The notes beneath the pieces were generated by a model. It ran no database searches. It saw only the letters and a program-made list of their open reading frames with translations, and was not told where the DNA came from. This document shows positions 47,535-56,451 of a stretch of DNA of 64,000 bases, piece after piece. This DNA comes from Massilia brevitalea (GTDB lineage Bacteria > Pseudomonadota > Gammaproteobacteria > Burkholderiales > Burkholderiaceae_D): the NCBI RefSeq assembly GCF_030711405.1, contig NZ_JAULSI010000024.1, positions 25,220 to 89,219 of the forward strand, given 5' to 3'. The position numbers and the translations under genes were made by a program. The number at the start of each line of letters is the position of its first letter. The first letter of the stretch is position 1.

Positions 47535-47590
47535 ATTCACGGTGAATATGTCGATTCTTTGCGGAAATTTTGTGGCATGATGTCACAAAA
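47535..47590. promoter_or_regulatory. Two dyads in the AT-rich region upstream of the XRE-like regulator
   Basis: ATTCAC-G-GTGAAT (47535-47547) is a perfect 6-bp dyad. TTTTGTG-N9-CACAAAA (47568-47590) is a perfect 7-bp dyad resembling, but with one extra base in the spacer, a CRP-type site. The 276-bp gap 47427-47702 is strikingly AT-rich for this genome and probably holds the promoter and autoregulatory operator. Confidence 0.5.
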
Positions 47591-47702
47591 TCTCACATTC
47601 TCACTTCACACTTCTTTGTTACTTATCTGTTCGTAAACTGTCACAACTGGTCTGTAAGGACAAGAGACTGACATTTATAGTCCAGCATGAAATAGTGCCA
47701 TC

Positions 47703-48116
47703 ATGAATTCCACGAATGAACGGGAGAGCTTTAGCGAGCGTCTCCAACAGGCGCTGAAGAACGCCCACTACTCACCAGACAGCCCGACTCGACTGGCACG
47801 TGAATTTAACATTCGCTTCGAGGGGCGACCCATCACCGTCCACGCCGCACGCAAGTGGCTGGTCGGCGAAGCTATCCCGACGCAAGAAAAGCTGCGCATG
47901 ATTGCGCAATGGCTGGGTGTGCCTGCCGACTGGCTGCGCTTCGGCGGCTCCGAGAGCCCGGGCGAAGCGGTCGAGACCGGCAATGCCGCGCGCTTCGAAT
48001 CGGCCGACGTCAAGCTGATCGCCGACCTGCAACGCCTGGACGAGCACCACCGCCAGCTGGCACGCGAATTCATCCGCATGCTGGTGCGCGTCAACCATCA
48101 ACCGGCAGCCAAGTAA
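47703..48116 (+). CDS. XRE-like helix-turn-helix regulator
   Basis: The 137-residue protein has an atypical XRE helix-turn-helix between residues 10 and 78. RLQQALKNAHYSPDSPTRLAREFN, then ITVHAARKWLVGEAIPTQEKLRMIAQWLGVPADWLRFG, resemble the N-terminal domain of phage-type repressors. A short acidic helical tail follows (LIADLQRLDEHHRQLAREFIRMLV). Relatives are common in Burkholderiales as stand-alone regulators; the target is unknown. Palindromes upstream suggest autoregulation. The remaining gene context (ubiX, grxD) gives no clue. Confidence 0.8.
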   Translation: MNSTNERESFSERLQQALKNAHYSPDSPTRLAREFNIRFEGRPITVHAARKWLVGEAIPTQEKLRMIAQWLGVPADWLRFGGSESPGEAVETGNAARFESADVKLIADLQRLDEHHRQLAREFIRMLVRVNHQPAAK

Positions 48117-48234
48117 GCCTGGTCCTTCCTCGCTTGAGGTTTCCCGCTTACAAATTTTCTTCCAAATCAGGCAGTACAAACCGCTTCCACTGGCGCATAA
48201 TCGAACTCGTCACAGCCGAGGATCGTGCCCGCCC

Positions 48235-48408
48235 ATGAAAAGCAATTATGTGAACACTGCCCAGCTGAAGGAACTGATGACGGCGCCGCCAATGAGCGCG
48301 GCCCGCCACGCCGAGGTGATGCGCAAGCGCATCGCCCAGCGCAGGATGCTGGAGGAAGCAAGGGAATTGAAGAAAGCCGGAGACAGCGGCTACGGTACCA
48401 AGCGCTAA
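48235..48408 (+). CDS. Small basic helical protein, 57 residues
   Basis: The frame starts with MKSNYVNTAQLKELMTAPPM and ends AGDSGYGTKR. The middle part, SAARHAEVMRKRIAQRRMLEEARELKK, is a strongly charged amphipathic helix. It is too short for many gene callers. Its codon use is GC-rich in third positions like the flanking genes. The stop codon overlaps the ubiX stop on the opposite strand inside the near-palindrome AGCGCTAAGCGCT (48401-48413). The function is unknown and no clear ribosome site is seen. Confidence 0.5.
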   Translation: MKSNYVNTAQLKELMTAPPMSAARHAEVMRKRIAQRRMLEEARELKKAGDSGYGTKR

Positions 48409-49028
48409 GCGCTGTCCTTGCTTGCCCGGACCTGTGCGTCGCCGTCGGCGCCGCGCATGCCGGGCCACCGTGCAGCCTGCGGGTTCTCGATGCCGAGCAG
48501 GTCGAGCACCCGGTCCAGGGTGTGGTCGACCATCTCCTCGATGCTCGCCGGCCGGTGGTAAAAGCTGGGCAAGGGCGGAAACACGATGCCGCCCATTTCG
48601 GTCACGGCCGTCATATTGCGCAGGTGCGCCAGGTTGAGCGGCGTTTCGCGCACCATCAGGATCAAACGCCGGCGTTCCTTCAGGACCACGTCGGCCGCAC
48701 GCGCGACCAGGTTGTCCGCCAGGCCATGGGCCACGGCAGCCAGCGTTTTCATCGAACAGGGAGCGATCACCATGCCGTCGGTCTGGAATGAACCGCTGGC
48801 GATCGTTGCGCCGATTTCGCGGCTCTTGTGCACCACATGGGCCAGGGACTCGACCTCGCGCCGCTGCAGGCCGACTTCCTGGTGCAGGGTCAGCACGGCG
48901 GCGTCGGACAGCACCAGGTGGGTCTCGACGCCCGGCAGGCTGCCCAGGCGCCCGAGCAGGCGCACGCCGTAGACCGCGCCGGTCGCGCCGGTGATGCCGA
49001 CGATGATCCTTCGCGGTCGTGCAGTCAT
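48405..49028 (-). CDS. ubiX: Flavin prenyltransferase UbiX
   Basis: This enzyme makes prenylated FMN, the cofactor of the UbiD decarboxylase in ubiquinone synthesis. The 207-residue protein has the flavin-binding IIVGITGATGAVYGVRLL at the N-terminus, IASGSFQTDGMVIAPCSMKTLAAVAHGLADNLVARAADVVLKERR in the middle and LILMVRETPLNLAHLRNMTAVTEMGGIVFPPLPSFYHRP later, all diagnostic. It overlaps the grxD stop by one base (TAATG), so the two are translated together. Confidence 0.96.
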   Translation of the reverse strand: MTARPRRIIVGITGATGAVYGVRLLGRLGSLPGVETHLVLSDAAVLTLHQEVGLQRREVESLAHVVHKSREIGATIASGSFQTDGMVIAPCSMKTLAAVAHGLADNLVARAADVVLKERRRLILMVRETPLNLAHLRNMTAVTEMGGIVFPPLPSFYHRPASIEEMVDHTLDRVLDLLGIENPQAARWPGMRGADGDAQVRASKDSA

Positions 49029-49339
49029 TACTTCTTGAACATTGCCTGCAGTTCGCCGGAATCGTACATCTCGTTCATGATGTCGGTGCCGCCGATGAAC
49101 TCGCCGTTCACGTACAGCTGCGGCACGGTCGGCCAGTTCGAGAAGTCCTTGATGCCCTGGCGGACTTCCGGATCTTCCAGCACGTTGACGGTGGCGATGT
49201 TATCGACGCCGCAGGCTTTCAGGATCTGGATGGCGCGGCCCGAGAAGCCGCATTGCGGGAACTGCGCGGTGCCCTTCATGAACAGCACGACCGGGGTGTT
49301 GGTCACGGTGTCTTTGATCCAGCTTTGTACGTCGCTCAT
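49028..49339 (-). CDS. grxD: Monothiol glutaredoxin, CGFS type
   Basis: The 103-residue protein has the CGFS active site (Cys30, in [11 protein letters not shown]), the [19 protein letters not shown] cis-Pro and GG block and the full Grx4 length. It carries and transfers 2Fe-2S clusters with glutathione. It is coupled to ubiX by stop/start overlap. Confidence 0.96.
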   Translation of the reverse strand: MSDVQSWIKDTVTNTPVVLFMKGTAQFPQCGFSGRAIQILKACGVDNIATVNVLEDPEVRQGIKDFSNWPTVPQLYVNGEFIGGTDIMNEMYDSGELQAMFKK

Positions 49340-49489
49340 GTTGATTCTGCCTTCGGAAAGAAATGGGTGAGATGGCGACATTCTATAAGAATTCCACTGT
49401 CGCGGTGCAGGCCGGGGCGGGTTTGGCGGCGGCTGTTCCGATGCCGCGACAGCTTCGGGTATCATCGGCCGGATTTCACTTTCTTCTTC

Positions 49490-49807
49490 ATGCCCATGCA
49501 ACAACAACGTCCCTCCGCCGGGCCTTCGGCGGGCTTCAATTTCGTGCTGGCCGTGGTGCTCGGCTTTATTGGTGTATTCGACCTCGTCAGCGGCGTGCGC
49601 GGCGACGGGCTGGGCGTGTTCCTGACCGGGCTGGCATTGGCGATCTATGCCGCGGTGCTGCTGCGCGACGCCTTGCACATCAGGAAGACCGGCGTGCCGG
49701 CCATGACGCGGCGGCGCATGAACTATATCGGCATGGGCTGCCTGGCGCTGTACTTCGTTGGGGTGATGGTGAAGCGCGTGCCGGAGCTGGCGCAGTTTTT
49801 TGGGTGA
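49490..49807 (+). CDS. Small inner-membrane hypothetical protein
   Basis: A 105-residue protein with three predicted membrane segments: [40 protein letters not shown] and [17 protein letters not shown] basic loop (RRRM) lies between the second and third. No family is recognised. Start at the ATG at 49490 or 49496; neither has a clear ribosome site. It is divergent from grxD and followed by repeat R8. Confidence 0.6.
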   Translation: MPMQQQRPSAGPSAGFNFVLAVVLGFIGVFDLVSGVRGDGLGVFLTGLALAIYAAVLLRDALHIRKTGVPAMTRRRMNYIGMGCLALYFVGVMVKRVPELAQFFG

Positions 49808-49831
49808 TGGGGCCGGCGCCACGATAAGTTC

Positions 49832-49934
49832 GTAGGGTGGGCTCTCGAGCCCACGCGGTCTCACCTTTCGCATTCCTGCGGCGCAGTTTCGACCATCAAC
49901 CGTCGTACCGCGTGGGCTCGAGAGCCCACCCTAC
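49832..49934. repeat. Intergenic palindromic repeat, copy R8
   Basis: This is the cleanest copy. The arms are GTAGGGTGGGCTCTCGAG...CCCACGCGGT (49832-49858) and ACCGCGTGGGCTCGAGAG...CCACCCTAC (49907-49934), almost perfect inverted copies around a 48-bp loop. The right end supplies the TAG stop of the GNAT gene on the minus strand. Confidence 0.85.
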
Positions 49935-50398
49935 AAAAAACCATCTCCGGCCGCCAGCACCTTCCCGAGGCAGATGGCATCGTCACGCCCGACATACTTG
50001 CCGTAGTTCGGGATAACCCGGTAGCCGTGCTTGTCGTAGAACGCGACCGCCCGCACATTCACGCGCCGTGTCTCGAGCCAGATCGCGCGGTAGCCAAACT
50101 GTAAAGCCCGCCGTTCCAGCTCGCCCAGCAGCTGCACACCCGCCCCGCTCCCGGGCCGCGCATACATCCGCTTCACCTCCGCCACATCGCCCTCGAGCGG
50201 TCGCAGCGCGCCGCAGCCGGCCACTACGCCGGCCGCATCACGCGCCAGCAAGAACACCGACCTCGGCCCGCGCACATCGTTCGCATCGAACGACTTCGCG
50301 CCGCTGTCGCCGCAGATGGCGGCCAGCGCCGCATCGAGTTCCGCGATCAGCGCACGCGCCTCCCTGCAATCCGGATCGGCAGGCGCGCAGGTCGGCAT
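49931..50398 (-). CDS. GNAT-family N-acetyltransferase, stop codon inside repeat R8
   Basis: The 155-residue protein has a GNAT core (VAEVKRMYARPGSGAGVQLLGELERRALQFGYRAIWLETRRVN, VAFYDKHGYRVIPNYGKYVG), with the acetyl-CoA loop R/Q-x-x-G-x-G/A degenerate as RPGSGAG. Its final codon is followed by TAG made of the last bases of the repeat arm (GTAGGGTGGG on the minus strand). It starts 3 bp after the tex stop, on the same strand. Substrate unknown. Confidence 0.85.
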   Translation of the reverse strand: MPTCAPADPDCREARALIAELDAALAAICGDSGAKSFDANDVRGPRSVFLLARDAAGVVAGCGALRPLEGDVAEVKRMYARPGSGAGVQLLGELERRALQFGYRAIWLETRRVNVRAVAFYDKHGYRVIPNYGKYVGRDDAICLGKVLAAGDGFL

Positions 50399-50401
50399 CG
50401 C

Positions 50402-52768
50402 TTACTTCTTCAGCTTGGCAAACGCGGCCGCCATCGCATTGTTGCCGGCCGGCGGCGCGGCGCGTTCCTGGCGCCCGCTCTGATTCTGGTGCTGGGTCAT
50501 GCGCTTGCGGTCGTCGCGGTCGCCACGCTGCTGCGGCTGCGCACCCGCTACCGGTGCGCTGTCCGACAGGCGCATGGTCAGCGCGATGCGCTTGCGCTTG
50601 GGATCGACTTCCAGCACCTTCACCTTGACAACCTGCCCCGCCTTGACCACCGTGTGCGGGTCCTTCACAAACGTGTTCGACAGTGCCGAGATGTGCACCA
50701 GGCCATCCTGGTGCACGCCGATATCGACGAATGCGCCGAACGCCGCCACGTTGGTGACCACGCCTTCCAGGATCATGTCCGGACGCAGGTCGGAAATCTC
50801 TTCCACGCCTTCCTTGAAGGTGGCGGTGGTGAATTCCGGACGCGGGTCGCGCCCCGGCTTTTCCAGTTCCTTCAGGATGTCGGTCACGGTCGGCACGCCG
50901 AATTTTTCATCCGCATACCTGGCCGGGTTCAGGCTCTTGATCAGGGCCGCGTCGCCGATCACCGCCTTCATCTCGCGCCCCACCTCGCCCAAAATCTTCT
51001 GCACCACCGGATACGATTCCGGGTGCACCGCCGACGCATCCAGCGGATTATCGCCGCCCATCACGCGCAGGAAGCCGGCCGCCTGCTCGAAAGTCTTCTC
51101 GCCCAGCCGCGGCACCTTTTTGAGCGCCGCGCGCGAGGCAAACGCGCCCTGCATGTCGCGGTAGCTGACGATGCTCTGCGCCACACTCGACGTCAGCCCC
51201 GACACCCGCGCCAGCAGCGGCGCCGAGGCCGTGTTCACGTCCACGCCAACCGCGTTCACGCAATCCTCGACCACGGCGTCGAGCGAGCGCGCCAGCTGGG
51301 TCTGCGACACGTCGTGCTGGTACTGGCCGACGCCGATCGACTTCGGATCGATCTTCACCAGTTCGGCCAGCGGGTCTTGCAAACGGCGCGCGATCGACAC
51401 CGCGCCGCGGATCGATACGTCCAGGTCCGGCAGTTCGCGCGAAGCGAATTCCGAGGCCGAATACACCGAGGCGCCGGCTTCCGAGACCACGATCTTGGTC
51501 AGCTTCAGCTCGGGGCGTTGTTTGATCAGGTCCTGCGCCAGCTTGTCGGTCTCGCGCGAGGCGGTGCCATTGCCGATCGAGACCAGCGAGACGTTGTGCC
51601 TGGCCGCCAGCTGGCCCAGCACGTGCAGCGCACCGTCCCAGTCGTTGCGCGGCTGGTGCGGGTAGATGGTGGCGGTGTCGACCACCTTGCCGGTGGCGTC
51701 GACCACGGCCACCTTGACGCCGGTGCGCAGGCCCGGGTCCAGGCCCATGGTGGCGCGCTGGCCGGCGGGCGCGGCCAGCAGCAGCGCCTTCAGGTTGCGC
51801 GCGAAGACGCCGATCGCATCCTGCTCGGCCTTCTCGCGCAGGGCGCCCATCAGTTCGGTCTCGATGTACATGAAGCTTTTTACGCGCCAGGTCCAGCGCG
51901 CGGTGTCGAGCAGCCACTTGTCGGCCGGACGTCCCTGCCCCTTGATGCCGAAGCGCGCGGCGATGCGGCTTTCGCACGGGTTGTGCGGCGCATCCCATTT
52001 CGGCTTCTCGGCCTCGGTGTCCAGGCGCAGGGTGACGTCGAGGATGCCTTCGCGGCGCCCGCGCATCAGGGCCAGCGCGCGGTGCGAAGGCACGTTCGCC
52101 AGCGGCTCGGAGTAATCGAAGTAATCCGCGAACTTCTCGCCTTCGTCCTGCTTGCCGTCGACCACCTTGGAATCGACCACGCCGTGCTCCTGCACGTATT
52201 CGCGCAGCGATTGCACCAGGGTCGCGTCTTCGGCAAAGCGCTCCATCAGGATCTGGCGTGCGCCGTCCAGTGCGGCCTTGGTGTCGGCCACGCCCGGGTT
52301 GTTCACGCCGTCGGCATTGGTAAAGGCGTCGCGCAGGTATTGGGCGGCGACTTCTTCCGGGTTCAGCGACGGGTCGGCCAGCAATGAATCGGCGAGAGGC
52401 GCCAGGCCCGCTTCGACCGCAATCTGCGCCTTGGTGCGGCGCTTCTGTTTATACGGCAGGTACAGGTCTTCGAGGCGGGTCTTGTCCTCGGCCAGCGCGA
52501 TCGCTTCCAGCAGCGCGGGCGTCATCTTGTTCTGTTCGGTGATCGATTCGATGATCGCCGCACGGCGGTCTTCCAGCTCGCGCAGGTAGCGCAGGCGTTC
52601 TTCCAGCAGGCGCAGCTGGATATCGTCGAGGCCGCCGGTGGCTTCCTTGCGGTAGCGCGCGATGAAGGGGACGGTGGCGCCCTCGTCGAGGAGGGCGATG
52701 GCGGCGGCAACCTGGGCCGGCTTGGCGGCAAGTTCAATGGCGAGGCGTTGTTCGATGGAGGGCAGCAT
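50402..52768 (-). CDS. tex: Tex-family RNA-binding transcription accessory protein
   Basis: This 788-residue protein has the N-terminal Tex helical part ([37 protein letters not shown]), the YqgF-like fold ([25 protein letters not shown]), helix-hairpin-helix repeats ([19 protein letters not shown]) and a C-terminal S1 domain ([31 protein letters not shown]-type, near 640-710) before a basic tail. It binds nucleic acids and affects transcription of toxin or surface genes in several pathogens. It is an isolated housekeeping-type gene followed by a GNAT gene. Confidence 0.95.
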   Translation of the reverse strand: MLPSIEQRLAIELAAKPAQVAAAIALLDEGATVPFIARYRKEATGGLDDIQLRLLEERLRYLRELEDRRAAIIESITEQNKMTPALLEAIALAEDKTRLEDLYLPYKQKRRTKAQIAVEAGLAPLADSLLADPSLNPEEVAAQYLRDAFTNADGVNNPGVADTKAALDGARQILMERFAEDATLVQSLREYVQEHGVVDSKVVDGKQDEGEKFADYFDYSEPLANVPSHRALALMRGRREGILDVTLRLDTEAEKPKWDAPHNPCESRIAARFGIKGQGRPADKWLLDTARWTWRVKSFMYIETELMGALREKAEQDAIGVFARNLKALLLAAPAGQRATMGLDPGLRTGVKVAVVDATGKVVDTATIYPHQPRNDWDGALHVLGQLAARHNVSLVSIGNGTASRETDKLAQDLIKQRPELKLTKIVVSEAGASVYSASEFASRELPDLDVSIRGAVSIARRLQDPLAELVKIDPKSIGVGQYQHDVSQTQLARSLDAVVEDCVNAVGVDVNTASAPLLARVSGLTSSVAQSIVSYRDMQGAFASRAALKKVPRLGEKTFEQAAGFLRVMGGDNPLDASAVHPESYPVVQKILGEVGREMKAVIGDAALIKSLNPARYADEKFGVPTVTDILKELEKPGRDPRPEFTTATFKEGVEEISDLRPDMILEGVVTNVAAFGAFVDIGVHQDGLVHISALSNTFVKDPHTVVKAGQVVKVKVLEVDPKRKRIALTMRLSDSAPVAGAQPQQRGDRDDRKRMTQHQNQSGRQERAAPPAGNNAMAAAFAKLKK

Positions 52769-52812
52769 GGTGCAGGAATCCGTGGGTCAAGCGGGAATGA
52801 TACCTAAGTCCA

Positions 52813-52949
52813 CAGCCGGGGTCAGGTCTGACATTTAGACACGGCCTCATCCTTAGTGCGAGTCTGCCATGGGAGCAAGGCTGAAAAATCACGCAAAATG
52901 GAAGTTTACGGCAGAGCTCGTGTCCGAATGTCAGACCTGACCCCAGCTG
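52813..52949. mobile_element. MITE-like inverted-repeat element
   Basis: The ends are 31-bp imperfect inverted repeats (52813-52843 and 52919-52949), whose core GGGGTCAGGTCTGACATT is identical; 24 of 26 inner positions pair. They enclose 75 bp with no coding capacity. It looks like a non-autonomous element of a Y1-type or IS family not encoded here. It lies in the 318-bp gap between tex and the SNF2 helicase gene (52769-53086), of which the rest is AT-rich promoter-like sequence. Confidence 0.65.
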
Positions 52950-53086
52950 TTTGTGTTGGAATAAAGATTCTTAAAATTTCATCCTGTAAAGATTTCCCGA
53001 CTACGTGCGATTCCGAACAAAACTGAACGGTCCGTATGAGAGATAATGTCGTTTGTTGTTCTTTTTCACACACCACCCAGAGACCC

Positions 53087-56000
53087 ATGCACACAGTTGA
53101 TTACCCACGCGAACACGCAAGCGATGCCCCCGCGCCGCGTGCGACGCCGGCACGCGCGCCCGCCTTGCCGGCACCCGTGACAACCTGGCTGCAAAGGGTC
53201 GAGGCAGCCGCCCATCCGCAACCGAAGTTGACCGTCGAGCTCGCCGATCCCAAGGCCGTCCAGTACAAGTTTGTCTACGTCATGGCCCCGACCAGCGGCG
53301 GCCGCCACGTGGCTGTCTGCCTGTGCAAGGCGCGCCTGCGTCCGAACGGCGATGTCGCGGCCGCCAGCCCGGTGAACGAAGTGTTCTCCCTGCTGTCCGC
53401 GCCACCGGCCTACCTGGAAGGTGAAGACGAAGACCTGGTGCGCTTCTTCATCGCCATGCGCAGCGGCGCGTCGCAGAGCACCAGCGCCACCGAGCCCAAG
53501 GGCAAGGTCGGCGCCATCCTGCTCGACATGCTGCTGAAACAGGGCAAACTGCTGTGGGCTAATTCCTGGCAAGACATGTCGAACGGCCTGGTGTATCCGC
53601 TGCAAGCCGGTGCGACCCGGCAAGCGAACCTGGCCTGGCGCGACGAAGGCCGGGCGGCCAAGTTGGGCTGGTCGGTGGAACCGGCCAACGGCGCCACCCA
53701 TCCCGGAGCGGATTTGATCGACTACATGCTGCCGACCGATCCGCCGTGGTACATCGACAATTTGTCTTGCGGTCCTTTGGCCCTGAACCGTGGTGGTGTG
53801 GATATTTCGCTGGCTGAGCTGCAAGCCCTGGTGGCCCAGGCGCCTATCCTCACCGGCAACGACAAGAAACGCGTTTCGCAATTGCTGCTGGCCCATGGCT
53901 TGCACGAACTGATGCCGCTGCCGCAGCCGCTGACCCAGCGCCTGCGCACCGACGTCGCGCCGCAACCCTTCCTGCTGCTCGATGCCGTGGCCCTGGCCGA
54001 CACCGGCACCCAGCGCTGGCAGGATTTTGCCGTGCTCTCGTTCGACTACGACGGCCAGCGCGTTTCCTTCGACCCGGCCCAGCGCGTGGTGCGCCAGATC
54101 GGCGACGTCACCGAAATCATCGAGCGCAATGCCGACGCCGAAGCGGCGGCCCTGGATAAACTGAGCGAACTCGGCTTCCGTAAACCCGCCACCACCCCTT
54201 TGTCGGGCGTGGCCGGCGCCCTGCAGCTCGATAGCCAGGCGCACTGGCTGCGCTTTGCCGAAGCCGACCTCGACGCCCTGTCGGATGCCGGCTGGCACCT
54301 GCAAAAGTCCAATAAATACCGCTACGACGTGGTCGCGGTGGAAGACTGGTATGCCGAGATCGACGAGCCCGAGGAAGCGGGCAAAGCCTGGTTCGAACTC
54401 GAGCTGGGCATCGTGGTCAACCGGCAGCGCGTGCCGCTGCTGCCGGTGCTGGTGCAACTGATCCGCAACGCGCCGATGGACTTTGATCCGGCCGTGCTGG
54501 CCGCCCATGGCGAGCAGGACCAGATGCTGGCCACCCTGCCTGAAGGCGTGCGCGTCGCCCTGCCCTGGAACCGCGTCAAACCGATCCTGTCCACGCTTGG
54601 CGAGCTGTATTTCAACGACAAGATCAAGGGTAAGGTCCGCCTGTCGACGCTCGACGCCAGCCGCCTGGAAGAACTGGCGCGCAGCGTGGAGATGCGCTGG
54701 TTCGGCGGCGAGCAATTGCGCGAAACCGGCCGTAAACTCAGCCAGTTCGGCGCCGTGAAAAAGGTCGCCGCCCCGGCCGGCCTGCAAGCCACGCTGCGCG
54801 ACTACCAGCTCGACGGCTTGTCGTGGATGCAGTTCCTGCGCGAATACGACCTGGCCGGCATCCTGGCCGACGACATGGGCCTCGGTAAAACGGTGCAGAC
54901 CCTGGCCCACATCCTGACCGAAAAGGAAGCCGGCCGCCTGACCCGTCCGGCCCTGGTGATCGCGCCGACCAGCCTGATGACCAACTGGCAGGAAGAAGCC
55001 GCGCGCTTCGCTCCCAGCCTGAAGGTGCTGCTGCTGCAAGGTAAAGAGCGCATGGACATGTTCGACCAGATCGAGCAGGCCGACATCGTGCTGACCACCT
55101 ACGCCCTGCTGCCGCGCGACGAGGAAAAGCTGCGCGAGCACGAGTACCACCTGGTGATCCTCGACGAATCGCACTACATCAAGAACACGCGCTCGAAGGC
55201 GGCGCAAACAGCCGGGTCGCTGAATGCCCGCCACCGCCTGTGCCTGACCGGCACGCCGCTGGAAAATCACCTGGGCGAATTGTGGTCGCAGTTCCACTTC
55301 CTGCTGCCAGGCCTGCTGGGCGAGGAAAAGACCTTCAATACCCAGTTCCGCCATCCGATCGAACGCCAGGACGACCCGGTGCGGCGCATGCTGCTGAACC
55401 GCCGCATCCGTCCTTTCCTGCTGCGCCGTACCAAGGACAATGTGGCCAAGGAATTGCCGGAAAAGACCGAAGTCGTGCGCCGCATCGAACTGTCCGGCCC
55501 GCAACGTGACCTGTACGAAACCGTGCGCCTGGCGATGGACAAGAAGGTGCGCGAGGAAATCGACCGCAAGGGCGTGGCGCGCAGCCAGATCGTGATCCTG
55601 GAGGCGTTGCTGAAGCTGCGCCAGGTCTGCTGCGACCCGCGCCTGGTGAAAGCCATGCCGTCGAAGAAGAACACGGCCGCCGTGTCCGCCAAGCTGACCG
55701 ACCTGATGCAGATGGTCGACGACTTGCTGGAAGAAGGCCGCAAGATCCTGGTGTTCTCGCAGTTCACCAGCATGCTCGGCCTGATCGAGGAAGAGCTAGC
55801 GGCACGTGGCATCCGCTACGCCATCCTGACTGGCGAAACGCGCGACCGTTCGGCCCAGGTGGCTGCCTTCCAGCAAGGCGCAGTGCCGATCTTCCTGATC
55901 AGCCTGAAGGCGGGTGGCGTTGGCCTGAACCTGACCGCGGCCGACACGGTCATCCACTACGACCCGTGGTGGAACCCGGCGGCCGAGGCGCAAGCTACCG

Positions 56001-56203
56001 ACCGCGCCTGGCGTATCGGCCAGGACAAGCCGGTGTTCGTGTACAAGCTGATCGCCAAGGGCACGCTGGAAGAAAAGATCCAGCAGCTGCAGCAGAAAAA
56101 GTCGGAGCTGGCGCAGTCGATCCTGGCCGAAGGGGAATCGCAAAAGATGGCACTGACGCAGGAAGACCTGCAAGCGATTTTCGCGCCGCTCGACGAGCAA
56201 TAA
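53087..56203 (+). CDS. SNF2-family DEAD/DEAH-box helicase (large bacterial form)
   Basis: A 1038-residue Swi2/Snf2 ATPase. The C-terminal half has the ATPase motifs: Walker A DDMGLGKT (595-602), DESH box (693-696), LTGTPLENHLGELWSQ and the helicase C-terminal DPWWNPAAEAQATDRAWRIGQ. The N-terminal half (about 1-480) is a large poorly conserved region with a SWIM- or bacterial SNF2 N-type fold. Such proteins translocate on duplex DNA and may remodel RNA polymerase or nucleoid proteins. The start ATG at 53087 is chosen; a TTG/ATG further upstream adds only AT-rich sequence. A terminator follows directly. Confidence 0.9.
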   Translation: MHTVDYPREHASDAPAPRATPARAPALPAPVTTWLQRVEAAAHPQPKLTVELADPKAVQYKFVYVMAPTSGGRHVAVCLCKARLRPNGDVAAASPVNEVFSLLSAPPAYLEGEDEDLVRFFIAMRSGASQSTSATEPKGKVGAILLDMLLKQGKLLWANSWQDMSNGLVYPLQAGATRQANLAWRDEGRAAKLGWSVEPANGATHPGADLIDYMLPTDPPWYIDNLSCGPLALNRGGVDISLAELQALVAQAPILTGNDKKRVSQLLLAHGLHELMPLPQPLTQRLRTDVAPQPFLLLDAVALADTGTQRWQDFAVLSFDYDGQRVSFDPAQRVVRQIGDVTEIIERNADAEAAALDKLSELGFRKPATTPLSGVAGALQLDSQAHWLRFAEADLDALSDAGWHLQKSNKYRYDVVAVEDWYAEIDEPEEAGKAWFELELGIVVNRQRVPLLPVLVQLIRNAPMDFDPAVLAAHGEQDQMLATLPEGVRVALPWNRVKPILSTLGELYFNDKIKGKVRLSTLDASRLEELARSVEMRWFGGEQLRETGRKLSQFGAVKKVAAPAGLQATLRDYQLDGLSWMQFLREYDLAGILADDMGLGKTVQTLAHILTEKEAGRLTRPALVIAPTSLMTNWQEEAARFAPSLKVLLLQGKERMDMFDQIEQADIVLTTYALLPRDEEKLREHEYHLVILDESHYIKNTRSKAAQTAGSLNARHRLCLTGTPLENHLGELWSQFHFLLPGLLGEEKTFNTQFRHPIERQDDPVRRMLLNRRIRPFLLRRTKDNVAKELPEKTEVVRRIELSGPQRDLYETVRLAMDKKVREEIDRKGVARSQIVILEALLKLRQVCCDPRLVKAMPSKKNTAAVSAKLTDLMQMVDDLLEEGRKILVFSQFTSMLGLIEEELAARGIRYAILTGETRDRSAQVAAFQQGAVPIFLISLKAGGVGLNLTAADTVIHYDPWWNPAAEAQATDRAWRIGQDKPVFVYKLIAKGTLEEKIQQLQQKKSELAQSILAEGESQKMALTQEDLQAIFAPLDEQ

Positions 56204-56222
56204 GTAACCAACAGTGTATGTG

Positions 56223-56247
56223 AACGCCCGCTGCCTGCGGGCGTTTT
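56223..56247 (+). terminator. Rho-independent terminator after the SNF2 helicase gene
   Basis: Stem AACGCCCGC / GCGGGCGTT with a TGCCT loop, followed by TTTT. It lies 20 bp after the stop codon. Confidence 0.85.
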
Positions 56248-56451
56248 CACTGGGAGCGGCGCGTTTGCATGGATTCAGGCAGGTAAATTCATGCAAATCG
56301 AATAGGATTCGGCAGTAGCTGCCCTTGATTTAACAATGTTTAACCAATTTACAAAAACGGCAATTTTAGTTAAACGCTAGCGCTACAACGCTTACCTATA
56401 CAAACAAGCAGTTGCGGCGATATACTCGCTCGCGGGCATGATATTGCCCCC

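Noticed and set aside
53066-55504. Long open frame antisense to the SNF2 helicase gene
   Set aside because: The helicase motifs are unmistakable on the plus strand, and the antisense frame has no motif.
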